Below are positions 10,961 to 23,508 of a stretch of 64,000 nucleotides of DNA, one piece after another; the first letter of the stretch is position 1; every line of letters begins with the position of its first letter. The notes below the pieces were generated by a model. That model was not told where the DNA came from and made no database searches. It saw nothing but the letters and a program-made list of their open reading frames with translations. The translations under genes and the position numbers were made by a program. Origin of the DNA: Cepaea nemoralis (Eukaryota; Mollusca; Gastropoda; Stylommatophora; Helicidae). The stretch covers positions 62,001-126,000 of the forward strand of contig JACEFZ010011366.1 of the NCBI GenBank assembly GCA_014155875.1, read 5' to 3'.

Positions 10961-11209
10961 TGGTTTTCTTTCTATTGGTAATTTTGCAAAGATTTCACCT
11001 AGTTCTTTCTCATAATTATTCCTTACTGCCTCGTCTTTGAGGGTTATTTTTTAAGTTTACTGATTCGCATGGCATGCACTTTTCTGGTCTTTGGTTCCTT
11101 CTTCTGATGGTTCTTATTGTGGCACTACTCTTGCATCTCTTTCAGTTATTTCTTGTTAATATAAAATCAATTTGGCTTTTGGTATCTAGATTGTTTCATT
11201 TATAATTGG

Positions 11210-11658
11210 TGTGTATCTGTAAAATATTAGGAGGATGGATGATGGTAGAATAAATAGTAAAGGACGTCATTTCTAGTGAATTACAGATGGGTAAGAGATC
11301 TCGGGGTCGGCCTCTACTACTATACAAAGATGTGTGTAAGTGGGACATGATTGATACAGGCATTGATAATGTACCGTGGGAGCAAGTAACCGCCAAGTGT
11401 GTTGCATGGAGGGCAAATTTCAGAAATGGAATAAAGACAACGGAGAAAATTGTTGCAGATATGTCACACATTGAGCGCGTGAGACGTATGATGGTGCGTA
11501 ATAGTGAAAATGACCATGAGTTCACATGCATTCATTGTGAACAAACATTTACAGCGCGAATTGATATGATCAGTCACACTGGCTCCCGCCATGGGTTGTA
11601 GTTATTATGGCTTTTGGACACATGTAACAAGCTATCGTCTGTTAAGACGGCAAGGTGC
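11210..11658 (+). mobile_element. 3' end fragment of a second LINE, plus strand, nested
   Basis: A plus frame at 11287-11601 begins GKRSRGRPLLLYKDVCKWDM and ends in a C2H2-like FTCIHCEQTF...HTGSRH. This is the usual C-terminus of many LINE polymerases. The 3' end GACGGCAAGGTGCC (11645-11658) recurs on the minus strand at about 17118-17137, which marks a shared 3' terminus. It splits the endonuclease of the minus-strand LINE. Confidence 0.65.
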
Positions 11659-11659
11659 C

Positions 11660-12430
11660 TAAGCATATTTGTGAGTCTTTGTGTTTATAAAATGTGTTTG
11701 TTATATAGAGGTCGTGTTGGCTGCATAGCTCTATCAGTCTACTACCATTATAATTTCTTTCATTATGTTGGTCTCCAAGATGTTGTTCTATGCCCGCTCT
11801 CTTATGTCCTAGTATTGCATTGAAGTCTCCCATAACTTTGATGTTGTCCTGCTTCTCTATTGTATTTAGCACGTCATGGATGTCTTCATTGAACTTTTCG
11901 CATTCTTGCTAATTTTTGTTTGTATTACATGGTGCGTACATGTGTACATATCTAATAATTGTCTGTTCTTTTATTCTCACTGTTATGATTCTTTCTGATA
12001 TATATTTTATTTCTAGTATTCCTCTTGGTAGCCATGGTTCAGTGACTATTCCTAGATCCTGTTTTGCCTTTTCTTGCTGTTTCACTCCAGAGTAGACAAA
12101 CGTATAACTGTGGTGGATCTCCTTGCATCCTTCTCCCTTTATTCTGGTGTCCGGTATTCCCATCAGCCCAAATTTCTTTTATTCCATTGTTTCTATATGT
12201 TCTTCTTCTTTATTATTAAAACCGCAGATGTTCATTGTGCCTATGTTTTGAATCGCTGATCTATCTCGTAGTCCATTAACATTGCCGGGTCTATATCCAT
12301 TCGGATCAGTCCGTTTAAATTTCTTAGTTTTTCTACAAGCAATATGCTTGCTTGCTTGCTTGTGTTCGTTGGCTTGAAGCTCCAACGCGAAGTCCTGATG
12401 TCGAATGAAGGCATCCTGTTGTCCAACATC
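11660..12430 (-). pseudogene. LINE AP-like endonuclease, broken
   Basis: Minus-strand frames show RIITVRIKEQ then YVHMYAPCN (about 11990-11915) and IKVMGDFNAILG (about 11840-11810), the conserved GDFN metal/phosphate-binding block. NGSRLIELCSQHDLYITNTF follows (about 11740-11690). This is the usual order in AP endonuclease domains of LINEs. Frame breaks lie between the blocks, and the domain's 3' side is interrupted by the plus-strand insertion at about 11210-11655. Confidence 0.75.
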
Positions 12431-12975
12431 AGTGTGATGTCATACAGGACCTGAGGTTTGCGTGAGTATCCGTTGTCCCATGTCTGGCTTATTGGTATGC
12501 AGACTGGTGGTTCCTCGTCGTACAGGCAGACACTCTCCGATTTCGGAGGAATCGGCGATCTACTGACTTTAGCCAGAACCCCGAAAGGACCTGTTGCTCA
12601 GGACGCTCGACGAGGACGCGTTAATAGTCATGGCCAGTATATAACCCGGCCCTGGTGCCTTGGAAACACCTCTGCGTCCCTACGAGCAATATGAAAATCC
12701 CCTGCCGGCTTGCTAGGTCAGTCGCAGGTTTAGAAAAAAAATCTGACCAAAGGAAGTCCGGCCTCCTCCCCCCCCCCCCCCACTCACCCGCGCGGCAAGC
12801 AAGAACCCAGTTGACCCATGGCCTTGCGGTCATCGTTACCCGGTCTACACTGCGGAGATTTGGGGTTGACTTTGTAGTCTGCGGGTCAACGGCAAGCTAT
12901 TAATGTTCACTTTTCACCCCTCCTAGGAGAGGCTAGCTGATCCTAACCCTGCTGGCTGCAGTCCACACCTTGTAT

Positions 12976-13117
12976 AGATCAAAGACAGTATAAAATGTAT
13001 GTGTTCTTCAACGTATCGTAGACAATATAAAGCGTATGTGTTCTTCAACAAAATGTAGACAATATAATGAAACTTACATGTTCTCCGCAAGGCAATAGAC
13101 AGTTTAATAAAACTTAC
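12976..13117 (-). repeat. Intronic minisatellite of exon-junction origin (right part)
   Basis: Three to four diverged units directly follow the donor of the exon at 13331-13118. The first unit repeats GGAGAACATGTAAGTTTCAT, i.e. the exon tail plus a second intact GTAAGT. Later units have CATACG and CATACA at the donor position. Confidence 0.8.
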
Positions 13118-13331
13118 GTGTTCTCCAACAGATCATAGACTGTATGAAACTGTTTATTTGTAGGCAGCAGATATTCGTGTAGTTTATGACCCTCAGGTCC
13201 ATCTCGGTGAACTGTGAGCTTATAATAAGCAGTTGGTCTTCTTCTGTGTTCATTAATCACAGTCCAGTTAATCCTGACCTGGTTATGGCCAAGTGGGGTT
13301 AGCTCCAGGTCAATTTCCGGTTTTGAACCGT
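13118..13331 (-). CDS. FN3 gene exon (first part of an FN3 module), phase 1 to 2
   Basis: The acceptor is TCATTGTAG with a long T tract upstream (13351-13370 on plus is poly-A). The donor is CAC|GTAAGTTTT. The frame begins GSKPEIDLELTPLG and includes VRINWTVIN, the Trp-bearing B strand of FN3, then AYYKLTVHRDGPEGHKL and the E-F region ending VYDLLENT. Length is 214 bp. The exon completing this module (phase 2 start) would lie further left and is not found before the window edge. Confidence 0.8.
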
Positions 13332-13554
13332 CTACAATGAGAAATGTCATTTTTCAAAAAAAAAAAAAAAAACAACAACCAAAAAAACAGAAAAAACATC
13401 ATTATGGCATTTACTACCATTACTGTGCTTTTCTGTGTATCTTTGTGCAATAATAGTGATACTTTACAAACACAGTCAAACCAACAATAAATACCTAAGG
13501 GACAACAATTCGAGGTAAGAAGTATCTGCACATATACCTTCATCTTGTTCTTCT
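13332..13554 (-). other. Intron segment without recognisable element
   Basis: Intron sequence upstream of the 13331 acceptor, with an A-rich tract on the plus strand (13355-13397) that acts as the pyrimidine tract on the minus strand. Nothing else is seen. Confidence 0.6.
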
Positions 13555-15925
13555 TCTTATAGTCTTCTGTGCCATGTACTGCCAATCTTCTTATAATCCA
13601 TGCCGTGTGGCGTTGGTGATCATGTCTGTCCACAACCTTCTCTCTCGTGTATTGCCAATCTTCTTATAATCCATACCGTGTGGCGTTGGTGATCATGTCT
13701 GTCCACAACCTTCTCTCTCGTGTATTGCCAATCTTCTTATAATCCATGCCGTGTGGCGTTGGTGATCATGTCTGTCCACAACCTTCTGTCTCGTGTACTG
13801 CCAATCTTCTTATAGTCCATGCCGTGTGGCGTTGGTGATCATGTCTGTCCACAACCTTCTGTCTCGTGTACTGCCAATCTTCTTATAGTCCTGCCGTGTG
13901 GCGTTGGTGATCATGTCTGTCCACAGCCTTCTGCCTCATGTACTGCCAATCTTCTTATAGTCCATGCCGTGTGGCGTTGGTGATCATGTCTGTCCACAGC
14001 CTTCTGTCTCGTGTACTGCCAATCTTCTTATAGTCCATGCCGTGTGGCGTTGGTGATCATGTCTGTCCACAACCTTCTGTCTCGTGTATTGCCAATCTTC
14101 TTATAGTCCATGCCGTGTGGCGTTGGTGATCATGTCTGTCCACAGCCTTCTGTCTCGTGTACTGCCAATCTTCTTATAGTCCATGCCGTGTGGCGTTGGT
14201 GATCATGTCTGTCCACAACCTTCTGTCTCGTGTACTGCCAATCTTCTTATAGTCCATGCCGTGTGGCGTTGGTGATCATGTCTGTCCACAACCTTCTGTC
14301 TCGTGTACTGCCAATCTTCTTATAGTCCATGCCGTGTGGCGTTGGTGATCATGTCTGTCCACAACCTTCTGTCTCGTGTACTGCCAATCTTCTTATAGTC
14401 CATGCCGTGTGGCGTTGGTGATCATGTCTGTCCACAACCTTCTGTCTCGTGTACTGCCAATCTTCTTATAGTCCATGCCGTGTGGCGCTGGTGATCATGT
14501 CTGTCCACAACCTTCTGTCTCATGTACTGCCAATCTTCTTATAGTCCATGCCGTGTGGCGCTGGTGATCATGTCTGTCCACAACCTTCTGTCTCATGTAC
14601 TGCCAATCTTCTTATAGTCCATGCCACGTGGCGTTAGTGATCATGTCTGTCCACAACCTTCTGTCTCGTGTACTGCCAATCTTCTTATAGTCCATACCGT
14701 GTGGTGTAGGTGATCATGTCTGTCCACACCCTTCTGTCTCGCGTACTGCCAATCTTCTTATAGTCCATGCCGTGTGGCGTTGGTGATCATGTCTGTCCAC
14801 AGCGTTGTATTTCGGGTACTGACAAATGCCAGCGTGCTGTTAGGAGTACTCGTAAGCTACGCTGACAGTTATGCTTCACGCGCTCAAGAAAACAATAAAC
14901 AACAGCTGCGCCAGAGGTGTGGAGTGAAAATACAAATGTCTTTATTTAACAACAGCAAAGTCAGCTATAGTTACGCCGGGCCTTCAGGCCGTTACACGTT
15001 CCCACTAGCCTCTGACCTGTCTTCACTCCATGACCTCTAGTCATGACTAATCGCTGCTTAAATTCTTTAGCACAAGTGATTGTAACTACACTACTTACAA
15101 CCTTCTAGCTCAAGATGACCTCGGGTCAGCCCAGGGCTGTCGACCCGCCCAAACAACACAACCGGGCTCGCTCGTTTTGATGTAGTATGCTCAGTGGCCT
15201 GGTTGCGGTGGCGTATCTACTAGCCATCATATATCGACTCTCTCGCCAAACTCATGACAAACTTTCCTGATGGACGATCTCTTTGTTCTCATCACACTTC
15301 TTAATTCTGGCTCTCAGTTTAATGTGAAGTGGTCGCGATGGTGGTTCTCAGCAGACTCCTTCTGTCCGCGGATTTCTGCGTTTGCCACTTCCATCACGAA
15401 GCCTGAGCTAGCTATCTGACTGGCGCTTAAATTTACCGTCTATTTGATGGAGTTCTTTCTTCAAAATTACTGTGACTATTCGTCACTAATACCGACTAGT
15501 TTATGAATTGTTGTCCGTCGATTTTCCAGCTGCGCTGACTCATGGCAACAATCTTCTTACAGTCCATGTCGTGTGGTGTTGGTGATCATGTCTAACCACA
15601 GCATTCGGTCTCATGTACTGTTAATCTTATTATACTCTATTGCTGTGTGGTGTTAGTGATCATGTCTGTCCACAACCTTCTGCCTCATGTACTGTTAATT
15701 TTCTTATAGTCCATGCTGTGTGAAGTTGATGATCATGTGCATCCACAGTCTTCTATTTCGTGTACTTCCAATCTTCTTATAATTTATGCCGTGTGGCGTT
15801 GGTGATCATGTCTGTCCAAGTCTTCTGTCTCATTTGCTGCCAATCTTCTTATAGTCCATGCCGTGTGGCGTTGGTGATCATGTCTGTCCAAGTCTTCTGT
15901 CTCGTGTGCTGCCAATCACTTCTGA
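13555..15925 (+). repeat. 73-bp tandem repeat array, split by an insertion at 14827-15547
   Basis: About 17 near-identical units (block TCCATGCCGTGTGGCGTTGG) run from 13555 to 14826 and about five more diverged ones from 15548 to 15925. The unit shows no donor motif of the adjacent exons. Its gradient (clean in the middle, diverged at the edges) is as in ordinary tandem arrays. Confidence 0.95.
14827..15547. mobile_element. Probable solo LTR or non-autonomous insertion
   Basis: A 721-bp single-copy block interrupts the 73-bp array. Its ends are TGCCA and TGGCA, and the flanks are ACAAA and ACAAT, suggesting a 4-5-bp target duplication. It has AATAAA near 14891 and no coding frame of interest. 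Size, TG..CA ends and flanks fit a solo LTR. No partner copy is in the window. Confidence 0.45.
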
Positions 15926-16531
15926 TACTGATGTTCCTCCACGTCATGATGTCAAATTGACTAGCATCTTATCTCTTGGTCTTCCTTTACATTTCTTTGC
16001 CTCCCTTGGCCCATAATTATGTTATACCTCCCCATGATTCCAGGACTGAGGAATGGCCAGGAAGTGTCTTATATGAATTATCCACCTAATAGTCCACCCA
16101 TGATCCCAGGGTTGTGAATTGGATGTCTAGCCCTTTCAGACAAGGAGAATATAGGCCATTGTGCATGTTCAATATCCCACTGCAATAGGAAATTCTGTTG
16201 GGTAGGCTATCTCGATCAATTCCTGGCAAGGTTTCAAATTTAGAAAACCTACCCACAACAAAATATTCACAGCGTAAGTGATTCTACCATACACTCATGG
16301 ACACTCTTGGATGTAGTGTGGACTTTGTTCACTGAGCTAAGATTCTCTTAGTTAACCCAACAGTTAGGATTTCAGAGCACAAATAGATGATTTCCAGTGC
16401 AATTGGTTGGTCTTTTAATCCCATCAACCAATCAAACAATCAATTATCTAGTCAATCAATCAGTTAATTAAGTTAATCAAGTGTAGCATAGGTATGATTG
16501 ATGAGTTTGATGACATGATGAAACAGCTCAC
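15926..16531. other. Intron, no element recognised
   Basis: Unique-looking AT-rich sequence with a short ATCAATCAAT-type tract at 16420-16475. No gene or transposon is supported. Confidence 0.5.
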
Positions 16532-16707
16532 CATCATCATCGACCTGACTGCCACCTTCCTGAGATTGTAGATGAGACAATCCACTGTCAGACGATTTGC
16601 TGGTCACATGAAATGGAGTCACATTTCTGCCAGGTACGTAGAGTGTGCTAGCAGACAGAATCACTGACCCATTTTGAGATACAGCATCCAGTTCCAGAAA
16701 GTAATGA
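16532..16707 (-). CDS. FN3 gene exon (module end plus linker), phase 2 to 1
   Basis: The acceptor is ATATTTTCTAG, the donor GATG|GTGAGC, the length 176 bp. Joined to the exon at 25947-25731, the first codon becomes Asn and the G strand reads HYFLELDAV. This continues the Leu-rich F strand of the previous exon, as in FN3. A Ser/Gly/Gln-rich linker follows and ends in an Asp run. An alternative without this donor would run on to a stop at 16473. The GTGAGC donor is preferred because the next exon then joins in phase. Confidence 0.7.
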
Positions 16708-16868
16708 CTAGAAAATATAACATGCACGATTATTCGTCTAAGCACGATTATTCATTTAAGCTTGTTTATTCATTTATGCTCATCATTAAATATTTTCATT
16801 CAGACTGTAAACTAGGTCTTAATGAAGCCAATCAGTGTTAATTCTCCCTCTCCTTCTATTTATGTGTG

Positions 16869-17640
<772 letters not shown>

Positions 17641-17644
17641 TAAA

Positions 17645-17998
17645 CATCTAATATTCAGTCAGTCAGGTTTTAGGCGGGTGGGTAATATGGAAGGCAGGTG
17701 GGCAAATAGGAAGATCTAACATTCAGTCAATCAGGTATTAGGCAGGTGGGTAATCTGGAAGGCAGGCAGGAAAATAGGAACACCTAACATTAAGTCAGTC
17801 AGGTCTTAGGCAGGTGGGTAATCTGGAAGGCAGGTGGGCAAATAAGAAGATTAACATTCAGTCAGTCAGGTATTAGACAGGTGGGTAATCTGGAAGGCAG
17901 GTGGGCAAATAGGAAGATCTAACATTAAGTCAGTCCGGTATTAGGCAGGTGGGTCATCTGGAAGGCAGGTGGGCAAATAGGAAGATCTAACATTCACG
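17645..17998 (+). repeat. ~67-bp tandem repeat, five to six copies
   Basis: Units carry GGCAGGTGGGTAATCTGGAA and TCAGTCAGGTATTAGGCAGG. The copies are moderately diverged. Confidence 0.9.
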
Positions 17999-18189
17999 CC
18001 CCGATGCCTTTTCCTGCTAGGGGTTTGGCATGTGCTGGAGCCATTACATGTTGCAGGCCCGAGTGCAGGGAGACATGGGTGGGCATTATTTGCCTCTCTT
18101 AGCGAGATGACGAGCGCAGGCATCCAACCCTGGTCCATCCACACTCACGATATTATCAATGTAGATTCCTGTCACCTACGCTATTGCGT

Positions 18190-18295
18190 TTATTACACAC
18201 TAGCTGACCCGGCCCGGCTTCGCCCAGTCCCTGGTGGGGAGCATCTCATTTAATTCATATAAGTAGTCATATAAGTTCTCGTTCCCGTTACCGAC

Positions 18296-18366
<71 letters not shown>

Positions 18367-18526
18367 ATGTCTGTCTGTCTTTCTGTCTGTCTTTCTGTCT
18401 GTCTGTCTGACCCGGCCCGGCATCGCCCAACTCCTGGTGTGGAGCATCTCATTTAATTCATATAAGTAGTCATATAAGCTCCCGTTCCCGTTCCCGACTA
18501 TCTATCTGTCTGTCTGTCTGTCTATA

Positions 18527-18579
<53 letters not shown>

Positions 18580-18663
18580 GATCCGGCCCGGCTTCGCCCA
18601 GCCCCTGATGGCGAGCATCTCATTTAATTCATATAAGTAGTCATATAAGTTCCCGTTCCCGAC

Positions 18664-18720
<57 letters not shown>

Positions 18721-18780
18721 TCGTCCGTCCCTCCCTCTCTGTCTATCTGTCTGTCTGCCTGTCTGTCTAATCATTTATTG
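18190..18780 (+). repeat. Three repeats of a CCCGGCTTCGCCCAG-headed module, each ending in (GTCT)n
   Basis: Modules start near 18208, 18409 and 18580 with a head like GACCCGGCCCGGCTTCGCCC, continue through CATCTCATTTAATTCATATA, and end in (GTCT)n tracts at 18296-18408, 18505-18578 and 18665-18720. A fourth head (GACCCGGCGTGGCTTCGCCC) is at 18972. The tetranucleotide tail may be both the end of one copy and the seed for the next. This looks like the head of the interspersed repeat described at 18972-19598. Confidence 0.8.
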
Positions 18781-18971
18781 GTTGCAGTTAGAACAACCTT
18801 AGATAAACGAAGACCAACTTACAAAAAGCATTAGAAAGAGCACTTGAAAGATCTTTACATCTTCCCCCAACAATTAACTTGGGTAAATGGAGCGGCGGCA
18901 GCAGCATCAGCAGAAGAAGGAAAAGGAGGAGTAGACAACTGCAGCGAAAAGGTGGGTCTGTCTATCTATCT

Positions 18972-19598
18972 GACCCGGCGTGGCTTCGCCCAGCTCCTGG
19001 CGGGTAGCGTCTCATTAAATTCATACAACAAAAAAAGTAACTTAAAAGAATGTCCTTCCACACACCATCCATTATTTTTAATGAAAACTCTTTCTAATCA
19101 CCTGCATGACTACAGTAACTTCTTAAGCAAAAAAAGATGAGTTACAATGTTATGCATTGTGCATTATTTTTATGAAAACTTTGAAAATGCCTTACAGATT
19201 GTATCATTATTTATTATAACTCATATGCCGGTACATAACTATGGACAAAGAGTTTATAAATCTTTGAAAACGATGCCACAATATGACTATAAGTTATACA
19301 GAAAAGTTATGCCCCTTGAAATAACTTTTACAGAGTTAGGTCCCCTGAGATATATGAAATTATAATGAAAAATGAAAAATGAAATAATACTGAGTAAGCA
19401 GGCGATTTCACACTAAAAAAATATCGCAGTTGGCAGCTCTGGAATGAAAGGAAGACGTGTAGAAAATTTCATCTCAATCGGATGGGCCGTTCGCGAACAA
19501 ATAAAGGACATACATACATACATACATACATACATACATACATACATACATACATACATACATACATACATACATACATACATACATACATACATACA
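18972..19598 (+). mobile_element. Interspersed LINE/SINE-type repeat ending in (CATA)n
   Basis: The copy starts GACCCGGCGTGGCTTCGCCC. It ends with a stretch like AAATTTCATCTCAATCGGAT and GGGCCGTTCGCGAACAAATA before about 22 CATA units at 19509-19598. A 3' block of this type followed by a tetranucleotide tail is common in short interspersed or truncated non-LTR elements. No coding domain is seen. Confidence 0.5.
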
Positions 19599-19599
19599 G

Positions 19600-20560
19600 A
19601 TGGACGGAGATTGCCTTTTATATATAAGATGATGACAAGAATAGCTCTAATGATCAACTAATCTGTCTACCAACTTACCAATAGCATTTTAAGGATACAT
19701 GTATCGCCTGTTTTCTCATTATATTCTTTTCCCGATGCATTTACTTCACTGCTTACATTACTTCCCTCTTCTATCTCCCTCATCACTTGCCTGTCATGTA
19801 GTATGGTTCAATCGAGCTCCATTTCCTGGCGTTGGTATGACCTCTTTTTGTCAAATGTTCACATCACTTTCAAATGTGTTTACTCGCCATAACCCTCTAT
19901 GGACAATTATCGCCTTCAAAGTACGTAATATCATGTGTGGGTAAAAGCCTGCTCAGCCGCTGCTTGTGGCTGATTGTCACAGGATTATTAATCTGACTGT
20001 AATATAACTTCATCTTAAGGTTGAACGGGTAGAGGCAGTGGTATAATCGACATCGAAATCACTTTCAGGATTTTGTTAATGACTGCCCTTTCCATATTGC
20101 ACACAATCCTTAATTCTCTCTAATGTTTACATACTTAGTTATCCTGATGTCAGTAATTCTTCCAAATTGTTTCTGGTTACAGTAATACATATATACCACA
20201 AGTGTTATCTATCGATGAATGTTGGGCGGCGCTCACCAAACCCGACATCCCACAGTGTGACATCGGCTTTGTCAGGAGGAGCACAACTAGGAGGTTACAA
20301 GCCTTACCCTAGCGTGAGGAACTAAAATCTAGTCTAAATGTTATGAGGGAACTGAAAGCCCTTATTTAATTCCCCCCCCCCCCCCAAAAAAAAAAAAAAA
20401 AAACCAACAACAACAACAACAACACTTATACAGGACAAGAAACAAGGAGGAATAGCACTTCAGGACAAACAAACAAAAATACAAGCCTCATAGATAATAT
20501 TATCAGATATCCAGAGCAACATAGATTAGCATTATATTACACAGCACACAAAATAAAACA
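19600..20560. other. Intron, no gene; one dispersed repeat fragment at 20217-20335
   Basis: Mostly unique-looking sequence. 20217-20335 matches the reverse strand of about 17535-17640. Poly-C/poly-A at 20372-20402 and AAC repeats up to 20422 are low complexity. Confidence 0.5.
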
Positions 20561-20989
20561 TCTCATAAAACTAAATAATGCAACAGCACATTATCAGGGC
20601 ACCCTGCCAACATTCTAATCACACGTGTGGAACTTCCGGTTTCAAGATTTCGACGGACGGTCGTGTTGTATTTGTGATCGTTAACTTTTTTCGCGTAGGA
20701 AATGGATTTATTCATATCTTGCATGTAGTGTGTGTGCCAGGATGTAAAACCAGGAGTTTCTACTCAAGATCTGCGCCGATGCTACGGAGTTGCATGCATC
20801 GAGCGAAGCCATCCTTGAGTGAATTTTTCGCAGCGCGTGTGGTTTCTGTGGTTTCGGGTTTTTCAACATGGCGGTGTGTTCTCCGAGCGGTTGGCCGTCA
20901 ACCTAACAAGGCGGCGTGGGCGCCGGGCGCCTTGCAAGCGACAAGGTAAGCGTGGCAGTTTAAGGCGTTATAGACTCAAGTGTGACCGT

Positions 20990-21660
20990 CTGGTCCTCGA
21001 GAATATCCGTATTCTGTATTGGAACTGCTCCAGCGTAAAACAACGGGGTCCTATTTTAGAAAATCTGGTTTACAGGAACGACATTGTAGCGCTCCAGGAG
21101 ACGAGACTGGGTGATCAGCTACTCCGAATTGCCGGCTTCAAATGTTTCTACAACAGACGACATCTGGGAATGGCGATTCTCATTCGCGACATCATGGTGG
21201 CGTCAGAACTAGACATGTCCAGTTGGGACAGTGACGATATACAAATACAGGCGGTAAGAATTCAATCCAGACTACCATTCGTGCTGGTTAATGTTATGCC
21301 CGCAACGCGAGTATGGATTCCCAGAAGTTGCAGTGCTTAAGTGACATATTAGGTCACGAGAGAAATGTTATTTTCTGTGGTGATTTCAACGCTAAAGGCA
21401 GATCATGGGGAAACATTTCCTCCAACACACAGGGGGGGGGGGGGGGAGTTTGAGACTGTACTTGAAACCACTGACCTGGTTTTTATTAACAGTGACTGTG
21501 TCACCAGGACAGCAAGCCGTCCAGGGGATGAGGACAGTGCTATTGATCTGGAGCTGGTTTCTCCTTCACTCACTACAGTGTGTAGATGTAGTGTCCTAGG
21601 ACACCACGGCAGCGACCACCACCCTTGCAGCATATTGGTGGAGAAAGGCAGAACCAGGCA
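20990..21660 (+). pseudogene. I-group LINE AP endonuclease
   Basis: RILYWNCSSVKQRGPILENL (about 21010) and VALQETRLGD (about 21090, catalytic Glu) lie in one frame. FCGDFNAKGRSWG (about 21375-21415) and SDHHPCSI (about 21612-21635, catalytic His) lie in others. These are the standard blocks of LINE AP endonucleases. At least two frame changes and a poly-G run interrupt the domain. Confidence 0.75.
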
Positions 21661-21837
21661 GCACAAGTTAACGGTCAAGACTTTCCAGTATGACAGTACA
21701 GGGCAAGATGTGGTGAGTAAAATAAGACGTGACAAGCCCAGAAAGCTTCAGGGCAGGAAAAAAAGCTGGCAGCAGCCACCGTGGTGGAATCTTGAGGTGG
21801 AGAAGGCGTCGATGGATAAGCGTAGTGATGTAAGGAG

Positions 21838-23508
21838 ATGGCAAAATGCCACAAGAAGAACAGAGCTGGCCATCCCAGTCCCTGCATGCACGTAGAAAGA
21901 GAGATGCACACAAAAGTAAGCTACTTCAAAAAACTGGTCAAGGTGGTTAAAAGCGAAATATGGGCAGAGGTGTGTCAAAGAGTAAGCACAGATAAGTCAC
22001 TGAAATTGTTCTGGCGACTACATAAAATCATGAGCGGGATAGTCAAGAATAAGAGCGTTTCTGACTTTCAAGGTGCTGACCTCAACTGGCAGAGGACTGA
22101 CGAGGCCAAGAGCAAAGCCCTCTTTGAACGCTATCTAGAGCAGAGTAACCAGACAGACATGGGAGGCCGAAATCTTGCCAAGAAGGTCACCTCAGACAGG
22201 TGCAAGGCCCAGAACACTTCGGATGAAGACACAGTGACAGTGAAAGAAATCAAGGCTGTGCTTCGACGATCAAAAAACAGCGTTCCAGGGCCAGGTGGCA
22301 TAAGATACGACGACATCAATAGGTGTACCGACAATGAGCTAGAGAAACTAGCAGACATGTACAACAACAGTATAGGGAGTGCTAGCATCAAGGAGGAGTT
22401 GTTACACAGCTATCTGATTCCCTTGCCGAAGCCTGGCAAAGACCACACAAAAATTCAGGGATATCGAATTATAACCATGCAGAATACAATAGGCAAGCTG
22501 CTGGAGAAGGTAATTGCCAGGGAAATATCAAGCCAGCTAGAGAGGCAAGGTGTTTTCCCACCTACCCTGGGTGGGTACCGTCCAAAAAGAGACACCTCGA
22601 CCAATGCATCAGTTTTTGCCTATGATGTCTATGAAAGTTTCCACTCAGGCATTGAAACCTTTGCTGCAGCGATTGATCTTGAGGACGCATACAACAGAGT
22701 ACCATTGAATTTTTTAATGCTTCAGCTACTTAAACTCAAAATTCCTCCTTAGTTGAATCGCTGCAGCCCTCTCCCAACGGAAAGTAGTTTTTAGATGTGG
22801 CAGTTGGACGTCGGCACCAACAACAATATATCCTGGCTTACCACAGGGATCACCATTATCTCCGGTACTGTTCAACGCCTACACTGTGAGAATCACCAGT
22901 GAGCAGATCACTGGACCTGGCAGGACATTGTCATATGCCGACGATGTTTTAGTGTATCGTCAGGGTAAGGATAGAGATCAGGCTGCTGTGAAACTACAAA
23001 CCGAACTCAATCGCATAAGTACATGGTGTGTGGAGGATGGGGCAATGGTCAACCCAACAAAGGCAACAGTGACATGGTTCTCGTTGAATAATCATATTGT
23101 CAACACTCCAACACCATCTGCTAAATCTGTGTTCAGCGACGGTAGAAAGAATGCAGGCAATGAATTACCTGGGGATACGTTTTGATCGAAGCCTTGCTTA
23201 TAATGAGCACATAGATCAGGTGATAACAAAGGCCAAGCGAGGTTTGGCTGCGATGCGGGCGATGGCGGCAGCAAACTGTGAGCAGCGCCATCTATGTCTT
23301 CTATACGAGGGGCTGGTCATGTCTGTTTTTGAGTATGCGATGGCAATCCTGACTCTCAGCCGTAAGCAGATAGAAAGGATTGAAAGGATACAGAATGAAG
23401 CTACGCACAATATTCTTGGATGTACAAGAGATACAGCATACAGGGCGATGCGCTACCTTCTTGATTTTCCAACCATTGAAGACAGAATACAAGTTTGCAG
23501 AGCTTGGT
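21838..23508 (+). pseudogene. I-group LINE reverse transcriptase
   Basis: In order: LIPLPKPGKDHTKIQGYR (about 22410), FAAAIDLEDAYNRVP (about 22660-22705), PGLPQGSPLSPVLFNAYT (about 22830-22885) and the intact catalytic LSYADDVLVY (about 22928-22957). The thumb region follows with NYLGIRFDRSLAYNEHI (about 23160). A stop at 22750 and further frame changes break it. The sequence is very close to the copy at 43059-44338, so the family was active fairly recently. Confidence 0.85.

Larger units (their letters stand above)
8843..12975 (-). mobile_element. Non-LTR retrotransposon (LINE), minus strand, inserted in the minisatellite
   Basis: Minus-strand fragments give, in order, an AP-type endonuclease, a reverse transcriptase and a C-terminal GRGRPRKRW region, with a GC-richer 5' part at 12430-12975. 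The element interrupts one minisatellite. TAGATCA flanks it on both sides, as a target duplication or as part of the array unit. It is decayed by frameshifts, C-tracts, a (TA)n expansion and a nested plus-strand LINE fragment. The clade is not resolved; the endonuclease plus GRPR-type tail suggest an RTE- or CR1/Jockey-like element. Confidence 0.7.
20570..23508 (+). mobile_element. I-group non-LTR retrotransposon, copy 1 (3' part missing)
   Basis: The plus strand carries an AP endonuclease and a reverse transcriptase in several frames. The second copy at 42110-44366 shares the RT and adds an RNase H, so this family has APE-RT-RNase H, the layout of I-group LINEs. This copy stops in the region after RT at 23508, where a 31-bp minisatellite begins. 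Loss of the 3' end is unusual, because LINE copies are normally truncated at the 5' end. Frameshifts and poly-G (21431-21446) make it inactive. Confidence 0.8.
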
